DNA of 64,000 bases from an uncultured Chthonomonadales bacterium (lineage in GTDB: Bacteria; Armatimonadota; Chthonomonadetes; Chthonomonadales; CAJBBX01), in the NCBI GenBank assembly GCA_938005745.1, contig CALLMM010000020.1, positions 1 to 64,000 on the forward strand, read 5' to 3'. The translations under genes and the position numbers were made by a program. This document shows, in pieces, positions 53,162-61,360 of this stretch (its first letter is position 1; each line of letters begins with the position of its first letter). Below the pieces are notes generated by a model that was given only the letters and a program-made list of their open reading frames with translations, ran no database searches and had not been told where the DNA came from.

Positions 53162-54300
53162 CAGGACAGCATCCGCTCTACCGCAAGACGCAGGGTCTTG
53201 CGGGCGTCGAACTTCTCCTGCACCACCTCGCGGGCGCGTCTGCCCATGCGCGCCCTTCCCGTCGCGTCGGCGATCATCGCCTCCAGCGTATGCGCCAGCG
53301 CGTCGTAGTCGCCCGCAGGAACCAGACGCCCGGTCTCGTTCTCCGTCACGATATCGGGGATGCCCCCGACCGCCGTGATCAGGACCGGCAGACCGCACGC
53401 CATCGCCTCCATCGCCGCCAGGTTGAAACAGTCCGCCAGGGTCGGCAGCGCAAACAGATCGCATCGGCGCGTCAGTGCGATCAGATCAGGCGCGTTGCGG
53501 CTCATCTGGTTATAGACGAAGACGCCGGGCGTCTGCGGAACCGGGTCGCGGGTAACCATGTGCAGCTCCCAGCCGCACAGAGTGGTCTCCCGCGCCCAGC
53601 GCAGCAGCAGATCGCCGCCCTTACGGTGCAGGTCGCCGCCTGTGAAGAGGATGCGAACTACCCCGTCGGAGACCTTCTCCGGGTCCGGCTGCCAGAGCGC
53701 GGTATCAATGCCCGGCGGGATGACATGCACCCGTTCCGGCGAGACGCCGTACTCCTCGATCGCGGACCTCGCCGCCCAGCGGGACCAGGGAAACAGCCCT
53801 GCCGCCCGCTGATAGGCTTCCTGCACGCGCGACGCCTTGAAGCGGTCCAGCAGCGGGTTGTGCCCGACGAAGTTGTTATTGGGGTAGTAGGTCTCCAGTT
53901 CGTCCAGCAGCGCGGGCGTCACATCAAACTGCAGAAAGGTCTTATACCGCGATACAGAGCGCAGGTGAATCACCGCCGGATTGTGGGTATTGAACAGCAG
54001 GGCGTCGAATGGTCCCTGTTTGAGCGCCTCCTCTACCTGTTTATAGCAGCGCAGCGCGGATCGCAGCGCGCCCGGCACGAAGCGCATCCGCTCCAGCAAG
54101 CCGTCCGGGTCGTAGTAGGTGATCGGAACCCAGGTTGGCGACGCCAGATCGGCGATGGCGTCCTCCGCTGCCTGCCAGTTGAGGTAGTGCGTGCCGAGAC
54201 CGACCTGCTGTTCCATGATGAACGCAAGCCGGGGAAGGCTCGTGGGAGCCTCCGCGCACTTCTCCTGTATCTCCAACTTCTCCGGGTCGCTGACGGTCAT
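53161..54300 (-). CDS. GT4-family glycosyltransferase
   Basis: 379 residues, start ATG 54300 after GGAGCAG. 'GLFPWSRWAARSAIEEYGVSPERVHVIPPGIDTALW', 'VRILFTGGDLHRKGGDLLLRWA' and 'LFALPTLADCFNLAAMEAMACGLPVLITAVGGIPDIV' show the GT-B donor site. The same motifs in the same order occur in the paralogue downstream, so the pair probably arose by tandem duplication. A Met-rich segment 'MEQQVGLGTHYLNWQ' at the N-terminus resembles the paralogue's 'MEQTLGHVTHDRNLR'. Confidence 0.92.
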   Translation of the reverse strand: MTVSDPEKLEIQEKCAEAPTSLPRLAFIMEQQVGLGTHYLNWQAAEDAIADLASPTWVPITYYDPDGLLERMRFVPGALRSALRCYKQVEEALKQGPFDALLFNTHNPAVIHLRSVSRYKTFLQFDVTPALLDELETYYPNNNFVGHNPLLDRFKASRVQEAYQRAAGLFPWSRWAARSAIEEYGVSPERVHVIPPGIDTALWQPDPEKVSDGVVRILFTGGDLHRKGGDLLLRWARETTLCGWELHMVTRDPVPQTPGVFVYNQMSRNAPDLIALTRRCDLFALPTLADCFNLAAMEAMACGLPVLITAVGGIPDIVTENETGRLVPAGDYDALAHTLEAMIADATGRARMGRRAREVVQEKFDARKTLRLAVERMLS

Positions 54301-54319
54301 GGTTTCACTGCTCCGCGTT

Positions 54320-55330
54320 TCAGGGAGTGTGCGGCGATTCGGGGGCGGGCGTTGCGGAATGCGCCAGCGCCTCCCACATGGACCTGGCTCCGCCCATCTC
54401 ATTTGCCATTCCCTGCAGATAGCGCAGGTTGAAGGTCAAGCTGCACAGCGCCAGCGACGCCCTGCGCCAGCCGATCCTGTCGGTCAGCGGGATGGCGGGT
54501 TTCAGGATGCCGAAGGTCAGCGGCTCCAGTAACGGTCTGCCGATACACAGTTTTGCCAGCAGGCGCGTCAGGCGGTTTCGCTCCCGATAGTGTTTTCGCG
54601 CCAGAATGAGCGCCTGCTGCTGTCCCTTCTCATTCGCCATCTGCACATCCCGGACGCCGTAGAGATAGGGGGTCATATACCAGGACTCGTAGGTGCGCAC
54701 CGGGCGATGATAGGCGTCGGCGTTGCCCTCAAATCGGAAATGCAGCCCCAGCTTCTCCAGCCGGTATCCCAGTTCCACATCCTCCTGCCGTTTGAACGTC
54801 TCATCGAATCCGCCGCACTCGATCAGATACTTCCGGCGCACCGAGAAGTTGCCGCTGTAGAGGTTGTTGGGTCCAGCCTGCCACTCGCCGGAGCGAAATC
54901 GCGCGTACTGCCGCTCCAGCATCGCATGCTCCCAGGCGATCCACACCGGGAACCACTCTCCGTGAGGCATGGACTGCGGACCGATCAGCACCAGAGCGTC
55001 ATCCGCCTCGTGGGCGCGGGCGTGCACCTCCAGAAAGACGTCAATCGGCTCGATGTCGTCGTCCACATAGACCAGCACCTCGCCGCAGGCGGCGCGCGCC
55101 CCGTAGTTGCGCGCCACCGACGGACCGCTGTTCGCCTGCTCCAGAAAGCGCAGCCGATACGGGCAGGAGGCGGCACGGATGGCGTCGCCGGTTCCATCGG
55201 TGGCGCCGTCCGACACAACGATCACCTCGAAGCGATCCGCCGGATAGGTCTGCCGAGACAGGGCTGCCAGCGTGCGCTTCAAGCTCTCTTTTCGGTTGTA
55301 GGTGGGTATGATTACGCTGATAAAAGGCAT
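54320..55330 (-). CDS. GT2-family glycosyltransferase
   Basis: 336 residues. It starts 'MPFISVIIPTYNRKESLKRTLAAL', has the metal-binding DDD in 'EVLVYVDDDIEPIDVF' and the acceptor-side 'GNFSVRRKYLIECGGFDETFKRQEDVELGYRLEKLG' with an ED pair acting as the base. It is the usual GT-A fold of inverting enzymes. Start ATG 55330, 21 bp after the Wzy-like stop. Cytoplasmic face of the EPS system. Confidence 0.93.
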   Translation of the reverse strand: MPFISVIIPTYNRKESLKRTLAALSRQTYPADRFEVIVVSDGATDGTGDAIRAASCPYRLRFLEQANSGPSVARNYGARAACGEVLVYVDDDIEPIDVFLEVHARAHEADDALVLIGPQSMPHGEWFPVWIAWEHAMLERQYARFRSGEWQAGPNNLYSGNFSVRRKYLIECGGFDETFKRQEDVELGYRLEKLGLHFRFEGNADAYHRPVRTYESWYMTPYLYGVRDVQMANEKGQQQALILARKHYRERNRLTRLLAKLCIGRPLLEPLTFGILKPAIPLTDRIGWRRASLALCSLTFNLRYLQGMANEMGGARSMWEALAHSATPAPESPHTP

Positions 55331-55351
55331 GGTTTTTTCCGGAGATGCCGA

Positions 55352-56923
55352 CTATGCCGGCTTCGCCTCCTCCGCCTCTCTCTCCGACTCCTGCGCCTGT
55401 ATTTTGGGCAGCACGCTCAATACGCCCACAAACATGGCGACCATCACCATCGTGCGCGGATTACACAGCTGAAGGTCGTACTTGGCAAAGGCGAACAGCA
55501 TCATGGTCGAGGCGACCGCCAGAACGCCGACCGTCAGCAGGGAGGGCGACCGCACCTCCCGGACGATATGGATCCCTTTGATCAGTACGACGCCAATCAT
55601 CAGCATAAAGCAGAAGAAGCCCACATGTCCGACGCGCATCCATATCCACAGAACGCTGTTGTGCGGCATGTACTGCAGGAAGTCGGTCGTCAGTCGCGGC
55701 AGCGCGAGGAACTGACCGAACGGAATGCCGAAGCCAACGCCCAGCAGCGGGCGTATATCGCGGGTCAGCTTCAGGTTGGTGTCCTCCATCAGGCGATAGT
55801 AGTCGGAACTGGCGTCGCGCTCGCTGGGGTTGTTGATGGACTTGATCGAGCGGGCGGGCAGCGCCCAGGCCCCCTCTCCGTTCCAGGCGACCGGCAGATA
55901 GACCGCGTTGAAGAGTGCCAGCCCTACCAGAAACCGGGTCACCTGTTTGCGGCGATGCGGCAGCACGCTGTACAGGATCAGGATAGTCGGTATGATGGCG
56001 ACAAAGAAAGCCGCCATGCCCGCGCGCCGCTGATTCATCAGGGTGGAGAAGATTGCCACGGGAACCAGCAGAAGCGTGACCCACTTCATGCGTTTATCAC
56101 CGTTGGACAGTGTGAGTATGAAAGCCAGGAAGAAGAGCAGCGTGAAGAAGAGGCTGTCCGTATGCTCCAGCAGCTTATACCGCCGTTCAACGGTCTCGGT
56201 CCCGAGAACGCTCCAGGCATGCACGCCCAGGAAGCTGCGAACCCCGACCATAATGATCGTGATCCAGAGCAGAATATCCACATGCTTGCGCTCGGTAATC
56301 AGGTTCGCCGCCATGATATAGACGAAGAAGAAGTAGAAGAGCGATCGCACCTCCCACAACGCCATCGTCGAGTTTCCGCCGGTCATGATCCCGTAGACCA
56401 GCCCGTTGACGACGGTCGCCATGAACGCCGCAACATACCAGAAGAAGGCTCCCTTTTCGAATTTCAGGTCGCGTTTGACGATGGAGCGAATGAGCCACGA
56501 CAGGACGGTCAGCAGCAGGATCAGCTCGGCGACGCTGACTTTGATCGGATCGAGCGCCGTCGTGCCGAACTGTCTGCCCATACTGTTGACGCTGGGCCAG
56601 ACCATGATGTATTTGGTCGGCGCGGGGTAGTTGTTCATATCCATCGGAAACGCTTCCAGCACCATCGTGCAGGCGAGCAGGATATACAGCCCAACCCGGG
56701 GGTTATTCCAGATCGCGACAGGGATCGCCATCGCGATAAAGATGCCTAGTCCGGCGGTCAGAATTGCCAGGGCGGACATCCGCTCCGACATGATCGCCAT
56801 CACAACCATCGCGCCGAAGATGGAGAGCACGACGCCTGCCAGCAGAAAGCTCAGCAGCAGGCGGCGTGACCGCTGCGCCGCCATCAGTTCATTGACGGAT
56901 GGGTAGTACGATTTCTCTATCAT
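55352..56923 (-). CDS. O-antigen ligase/Wzy-type polymerase
   Basis: 523 residues with about 12 hydrophobic helices and a larger loop in the second half ('NNPSERDASSDYYRLMEDTNLKLTRDIRPLLGVGFG' region), as in the Wzy_C/WaaL family. 'GIPFGQFLALPRLTTDFLQYMPHNSVLWIWMRVG' contains the conserved His of the ligase motif. It polymerises or ligates undecaprenyl-linked repeat units at the periplasmic side. Its start overlaps the acyltransferase stop by 4 bp. The only such protein in the locus, so it is probably the polymerase partner of the Wzz-like protein at 61361. Confidence 0.85.
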   Translation of the reverse strand: MIEKSYYPSVNELMAAQRSRRLLLSFLLAGVVLSIFGAMVVMAIMSERMSALAILTAGLGIFIAMAIPVAIWNNPRVGLYILLACTMVLEAFPMDMNNYPAPTKYIMVWPSVNSMGRQFGTTALDPIKVSVAELILLLTVLSWLIRSIVKRDLKFEKGAFFWYVAAFMATVVNGLVYGIMTGGNSTMALWEVRSLFYFFFVYIMAANLITERKHVDILLWITIIMVGVRSFLGVHAWSVLGTETVERRYKLLEHTDSLFFTLLFFLAFILTLSNGDKRMKWVTLLLVPVAIFSTLMNQRRAGMAAFFVAIIPTILILYSVLPHRRKQVTRFLVGLALFNAVYLPVAWNGEGAWALPARSIKSINNPSERDASSDYYRLMEDTNLKLTRDIRPLLGVGFGIPFGQFLALPRLTTDFLQYMPHNSVLWIWMRVGHVGFFCFMLMIGVVLIKGIHIVREVRSPSLLTVGVLAVASTMMLFAFAKYDLQLCNPRTMVMVAMFVGVLSVLPKIQAQESEREAEEAKPA

Positions 56924-57594
56924 GAGTCTGTTCCCGGGGTATCCTCGCAGGGCAGCGATCGGATCGGTTTTGCGGGCACGCCGCCGACCAGAGTATTCGG
57001 CGGAACGTCTTTCGTCACGACGGACCCCGCCGCGACCACCGCACCGCGCCCGACCGTAACGCCCGGCAGGATCGTCGCTCCGGCTCCAATCCAGCAGCCG
57101 TTCTCCAGAACGATCGGACCGGTAACGATCCAGCCGCAGCGGCGAAACTCATTTCGCATATCGTGTGAGGAGGTGATCAGCACGACATGATGCCCGATAG
57201 CGACGTTGTTGCCGATGGTGATCGTACCATTCAGGTCGGCATAGAGCGGGGCGGTGATCAGGCACTTTTTGCCGATTTTCAGTCTCTTCCAGATTTCGCC
57301 GCTGCCGGACAGTTCGATCGAGCCGCAGATCATGGTTCCGGCTCCGATCTCCACGCCGATCCAGCGGTAGACGGCGGTCCGCAGGCGGTTGAGGGCGAAG
57401 TGCGGGCAGAAGAAGAGGATGGCGTTCGCCAGCCGCAGGCGCAGACGCAGATACTTCATCTCCGACACAACGATCTCCCACAACCGGGCAGGCAGCGAGC
57501 CTTGCGGCGACGACTGCGCCGCGGCAGGCTTCCCTCCGGCGTCTGTGTCGGTCCTCTTGCGCGCAGCCGGCGAAGGCAGATTCTCGGCGGTCAT
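56920..57594 (-). CDS. hexapeptide-repeat acyltransferase (WcaF/Maa-like)
   Basis: 224 residues. After ~70 residues including a helical stretch, left-handed beta-helix repeats begin ('GVEIGAGTMICGSIELS', 'NGTITIGNNVAIGHHVVLITSSHDM', 'IGAGATILPGVTVGRGAVVAAGSVVTKDVPPNTLVGGVPAKPIR'). The catalytic His is in 'ITSSHD'. The family O-acetylates sugars, so it probably decorates the exopolysaccharide. Overlaps the Wzy gene by 4 bp and lies 4 bp after the small membrane protein gene. Confidence 0.93.
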   Translation of the reverse strand: MTAENLPSPAARKRTDTDAGGKPAAAQSSPQGSLPARLWEIVVSEMKYLRLRLRLANAILFFCPHFALNRLRTAVYRWIGVEIGAGTMICGSIELSGSGEIWKRLKIGKKCLITAPLYADLNGTITIGNNVAIGHHVVLITSSHDMRNEFRRCGWIVTGPIVLENGCWIGAGATILPGVTVGRGAVVAAGSVVTKDVPPNTLVGGVPAKPIRSLPCEDTPGTDS

Positions 57595-57598
57595 GCGA

Positions 57599-57733
57599 TC
57601 AGTACCTCATGTAGTTCCACATCATCCAGATCAAGATAAGCGCGCTGACGCCCACCCATCCTTTGAAGCTGAGCTTGCGCGTCAGCACGCCGATGATGCA
57701 CAACAGAAAGAGCAGATGGAACTCGAAACGCAC
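57599..57733 (-). CDS. small two-helix membrane protein (44 residues)
   Basis: A short frame on the minus strand from GTG 57733 with GGAGTGAG 6 bp upstream. It encodes two hydrophobic segments, 'FEFHLLFLLCIIGVL' and 'GWVGVSALILIWMMW', separated by a basic turn 'TRKLSFKG', and ends 'NYMRY'. It lies between the WecG-STAS gene (13 bp) and the acyltransferase (4 bp), with spacing typical of a genuine gene in the operon. No family is recognised. It could be an accessory subunit of the polysaccharide machinery. Confidence 0.6.
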   Translation of the reverse strand: MRFEFHLLFLLCIIGVLTRKLSFKGWVGVSALILIWMMWNYMRY

Positions 57734-57746
57734 TGTCTCTCACTCC

Positions 57747-59207
57747 TTATCGCCAGGCGGCTATCTCTGCCGGCGCCGCTTCCGGCGACCTCCGGTCGCT
57801 GCCGGGCGCATCCGCCAGCTGGAACTGCGCCGCAATGCCCTCCCGCTCCAGCATACGCGCGGTCGCTTCGCCGGGAATCAGGCGAAGCTGCCTGCCCTCC
57901 GCTCGCATCGCGGCGGCGTGCTGGAACAGGCGGGCGAGGATGGCGCACTCCAGATAGCGCACCTCGCGCATGTCTACATCCACTCTCCGCGAAGAGTTCG
58001 GAATCTTCTGAAGAGAATCCTCCAGCAGGGGCAGACCCGCGACATCGGCGCGCCCCTGCAGGATCAGGACGGCGCGCATCTTCTGCACCTCCACGCAGAC
58101 GCGCAGCGTGTTCGGCTCCGCCTTCTGCGCCTCCTCCAGAGTGGCGTAGAGGGGCAGCGAGTCGTGCGCCTGCGCCTGGCGCAGGAGCCGCCGCAGTCTG
58201 CCCTCCGGCAGAACCAGACGTGCCTCCTGTCCGCGTCCGGCGGCGCGTTTGGGAAGCATCAGCAGCGTTCCCAGCGCCCCGCTGTCTAACCCGGTCGTCT
58301 CACTCAGGTCGAGGATCAGGCGCGAGGGGCGGGACAGGGCGCGCTCCGTCATCTGCTCCAGAGCGGCAAGCCCGTCTCTGCGGAGCGAGCCGGTCACCGA
58401 GATCACGGTGTCACCCTCCCGACGGCTCTCCTGCAGATCGAGTTTTGCCGGACGGGAGCCGCGCATTGCCCATAACTGCAGGGTCATATAGCGCGCAAAG
58501 AAGAGGATATCGTCGCGGTAGCGCCGCCACAGACGGCGCGGCTCCTGTCGGAAGCGGTAGAGCCACTCCATGCCGCTGCGCTGCATCCAGACGGGAGCGC
58601 GCGCGACCGCGCCCGCCAGAAAATCGAACGTTCCGCCGACCCCGATGCAGACGGGGACCTGCAGACGGCTGCGATGCATATGGATCCACTTCTCCTGCTT
58701 GGGGTTGCCAAAAGCTACCAGCAGGATATCCGGTCGGGCGGTCTCGATCTGCCGCAGGATGGTCTCGTTATCCATCGTTACGATGTGACCGACGGGAGGC
58801 GAGAGGCAGCCGACGATCTGAATGCCGGGATAGTCGGACTCCAGCCGCGCTTTTGCGCGCGCCGCGACCTCCGGCTTTGCGCCGAGCATGAAGAGACGGT
58901 AGCCTTTCTGCGCTGCCATCTCCGCCAGACGCGGAACCATATCTGCGCCGGTAACGCGCTCCGGCAGCGGGACCCCCAGCCAGCGAGACGCCAGCACCAG
59001 AGGCATTCCGTCCGCAACGACCATATCCGCGACCTGCAGGATATGCTTCAGTTCCGGGTCGCGCATCGCCTTTTCCAGAAAATCGGTGTTGGCGGTGGCG
59101 ACCTGGTGGAACCGGCGGGACAGAATGAACTCCTCCAGCCGCTGAAGCGCCTGCGAGGCGTTCAGAATATCTACCGGTATGCCCAGTATTGCAACGGTTT
59201 GCCGCAT
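57747..59207 (-). CDS. WecG/TagA/CpsF glycosyltransferase fused to two STAS-like domains
   Basis: 486 residues, start ATG at 59207. Residues about 1-255 are WecG/TagA-like: 'NTDFLEKAMRDPELKHIL', 'VVADGMPLVLASRWLGVPLPERVTGADM' with the catalytic Asp, and 'LLVAFGNPKQEKWIHMHRSRL'. Two STAS-like units follow: about 270-360 ('DTVISVTGSLRRDG', 'RLILDLSETTGLDSGALGTLLML') and about 375-465 ('RAVLILQGRADVAGL', 'RVDVDMREVRYLECAILARLFQHA'). STAS domains in anti-sigma antagonists bind or are phosphorylated at a Ser/Thr in this position; here the second has Glu-Cys. The combination with a glycosyltransferase is unusual. It adds a ManNAc- or GlcNAc-type sugar early in polymer synthesis. Confidence 0.85.
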   Translation of the reverse strand: MRQTVAILGIPVDILNASQALQRLEEFILSRRFHQVATANTDFLEKAMRDPELKHILQVADMVVADGMPLVLASRWLGVPLPERVTGADMVPRLAEMAAQKGYRLFMLGAKPEVAARAKARLESDYPGIQIVGCLSPPVGHIVTMDNETILRQIETARPDILLVAFGNPKQEKWIHMHRSRLQVPVCIGVGGTFDFLAGAVARAPVWMQRSGMEWLYRFRQEPRRLWRRYRDDILFFARYMTLQLWAMRGSRPAKLDLQESRREGDTVISVTGSLRRDGLAALEQMTERALSRPSRLILDLSETTGLDSGALGTLLMLPKRAAGRGQEARLVLPEGRLRRLLRQAQAHDSLPLYATLEEAQKAEPNTLRVCVEVQKMRAVLILQGRADVAGLPLLEDSLQKIPNSSRRVDVDMREVRYLECAILARLFQHAAAMRAEGRQLRLIPGEATARMLEREGIAAQFQLADAPGSDRRSPEAAPAEIAAWR

Positions 59208-59297
59208 CTCTTATCCCGTCAAATTCGCTCCCCGATAGACAGAGAGCCTGACCGCGTGAATTGTTCCATGCGGGCGCGCAGATACCGACAGAGAAGT

Positions 59298-60563
59298 TCA
59301 GTCGCGCCGGTTGCCCCCGACCTCCAGCGTATGCCGCTCCGTTCGCTGCCATCCTCCCGCGCCGCGCCGCAGGATCATGGCGCCGTAAAGCCCGAACTTC
59401 CAGACAATATAGAACGGCGCGAACAGCAGCGAGGAGGCGACCGCCAGCGGAACGCGCGCCAGCGTCAGCCCTGCCGTCAGATAGGTCGTCTGCGCCGCCA
59501 GGATGGCACCCCATCCCAGGAGCATCCAGCGCGCTCCCGTTGCCTCCGGGGCGATCCAGAGCCAGAGTCCGCCGATCAGCAGACCCAGCGCGGGCAGCGT
59601 GAAAAGCTCCACAAACGGCGGGATGATCAGCTCCGCCGCGCGGTCTATCACCATGATCCGGCGCGTCCGGATCCCGTGCAGCAGCAGGGCGAAGGCGCGT
59701 CGCATCAGTCCGTAGCGACCGCCCTCCCAGCGTTGGCGCTGCGTGGCAGCCTGCTTTGCGCCCGTCGGCATCTGCGCCCGCACCACCGCTTCCGGCGCAA
59801 ACTCGATTCGTATGCCCTCCAGCACCAGCCGGAGGGTATATTCGATGTCCTCGGTGATGCTCTCTCCCGACCAGGGAACCCGCTCCAGCACCGCGCGGGA
59901 GAAGCACATGCCGTTGCCCTTCAGTCCGTCGGACAGCCCAAAAGTATTGCGCCCCAGCGGCTTGACGTAGTGCGCCAGCGCCAGGGCGCAGGTCATAAGG
60001 CGGGTGCGCCAGCCTTCCTGCACATTCAGGACGTCGTAGCGACCCTGGATCACGCCGTGTCCCTGCTCCATTGCCGCGTTCATCACCGACAGAAAGTTGG
60101 GCGAAAGCGTGGAGTCGGCGTCCAGGATCAGAAAAGCGTCGAAACGGCGCGGATCGGGAAGCAGTTGTTTCAGCGCCCAGTCCAGCGCGTAGCCTTTGCC
60201 GCGCTGCGCCGCGTCGGTGCGCTCCAGCACCTCCGCCCCGTGCGCCCGCCCTATCTCCGCCGTGCGATCGGTACAGTTGTCCGCAATGACGACGATCTGG
60301 TAACGCGGCGCCGGGTAGTCTAGCGTCCGCAAGCCGTCCAGGACCGCCCCCAGATTCATCTCCTCATTGTGCGCCGGAATGAGAATGCATATCCGCCGCT
60401 GCGATGCCGGCTCGGGACGCGGACGCCGCCGGTTCAGCGCGGCTCCCAGCGTCAGCAGCAACAGATAGCAGATGCAGGCCGCCCAGAAGAGCCACAGCGG
60501 AGCGTTCAGCGCGATTCCAGCGATGTCGGCGGCGGAGGCTACGAGAAGTATTTCTGCAGCCAT
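59298..60563 (-). CDS. GT2 polymerizing-type glycosyltransferase (cellulose/hyaluronan synthase-like)
   Basis: 421 residues, membrane helices at the N-terminus (about 7-45) and three or four at the C-terminus. Processive GT-A motifs are intact: 'CILIPAHNEEMNLGAVLDGL', 'VIADNCTD', 'DAFLILDADST', 'SITEDIEYTLRLVLEG' (TED) and 'ATQRQRWEGGRYG' (Q-x-x-R-W). Such enzymes make a linear polymer and thread it through the membrane. It overlaps the BY-kinase-like gene by 25 bp. Likely extends or caps the EPS chain. Confidence 0.9.
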   Translation of the reverse strand: MAAEILLVASAADIAGIALNAPLWLFWAACICYLLLLTLGAALNRRRPRPEPASQRRICILIPAHNEEMNLGAVLDGLRTLDYPAPRYQIVVIADNCTDRTAEIGRAHGAEVLERTDAAQRGKGYALDWALKQLLPDPRRFDAFLILDADSTLSPNFLSVMNAAMEQGHGVIQGRYDVLNVQEGWRTRLMTCALALAHYVKPLGRNTFGLSDGLKGNGMCFSRAVLERVPWSGESITEDIEYTLRLVLEGIRIEFAPEAVVRAQMPTGAKQAATQRQRWEGGRYGLMRRAFALLLHGIRTRRIMVIDRAAELIIPPFVELFTLPALGLLIGGLWLWIAPEATGARWMLLGWGAILAAQTTYLTAGLTLARVPLAVASSLLFAPFYIVWKFGLYGAMILRRGAGGWQRTERHTLEVGGNRRD

Positions 60564-61273
60564 TTCGGCATTGCCGATTCTACGCCGTTGAGGACCACGC
60601 CCAGAACCTTATCGCTGCCCACCGATTCGATGGCGCGAGCGACGATCTCCCGGGGCGTCACGCCGGCGCGCACCACCATCACCACGCCGTCCAGCAGTTT
60701 CGCCACCGTTTTGGTGTCGGCGACCGGCAGCACCGGAGCCATGTCCAGCACCACAAAGTCGTTGGACATGCGCAGGGTGTTCATCACCTCCACCAGTCGG
60801 GGAGAGCGCACCAGACGGGCAGGATTGGCGGCGGCGCGCCCCGACGGAATGACCGTCAGGTTTTCCAGTTCGGTCTTCTGGATGATGATCGAGAGGTCGT
60901 CTTCCGCCCCCTCCAGCACATCCACCAGTCCGATCGTCTGCGACAGGTTCAGGCGGGTCTGCATATCCCAGTTGCGCATATTGAAGTCCACCAGCGTCAC
61001 GCGCGCCTGAGAGTTCTGCGCGATGGTTCCGGCGAGATTGAGCGCGACCGTTGTCTTGCCCTCGCCATAGACGGCGGAGGTGATGCCGACGACGAAGCAG
61101 CGCGCCGGGCTAGCAGCGCGTTCGATGTCGGCATGCAGACGCGCATACTCCTCCGTGACCAGAGCTTTGCCATTGGTATACCGCCCGTTTCCATTCCGCT
61201 CGGATTGGAAGTCGAAGTTGTTCAGCGGCACCAGGTTGCTGCTCGACTGATTATACTGGTCTGTATCTGCCAT
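60539..61273 (-). CDS. BY-kinase/CpsD-like ATPase, degenerate motifs
   Basis: 244 residues, ATG 61273 after AAAGGA; an upstream GTG at 61288 is less likely. The MinD-like fold shows Walker A 'AVYGEGKTT' (typical: xxPGEGKST), Walker A' 'VTLVDFNMRNW' (Asn replaces the usual second Asp of DxDxR) and Walker B 'FVVLDMAPVLPVADT' (DxPP becomes DMAP). The C-terminal end has a single Tyr, without the tyrosine cluster of canonical kinases. It may be a non-autophosphorylating regulator of the Wzz-like protein (61361), which lies 87 bp upstream. Confidence 0.82.
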   Translation of the reverse strand: MADTDQYNQSSSNLVPLNNFDFQSERNGNGRYTNGKALVTEEYARLHADIERAASPARCFVVGITSAVYGEGKTTVALNLAGTIAQNSQARVTLVDFNMRNWDMQTRLNLSQTIGLVDVLEGAEDDLSIIIQKTELENLTVIPSGRAAANPARLVRSPRLVEVMNTLRMSNDFVVLDMAPVLPVADTKTVAKLLDGVVMVVRAGVTPREIVARAIESVGSDKVLGVVLNGVESAMPKWLQKYFS

Positions 61274-61360
61274 AGTATTCCTTTGCACACAGGGCGCGTG
61301 AAGCGCCTCATCCCTGAAGCGCGCCCGAACGCCGTTGGTTCACCCGACTCTTGGTAACGC

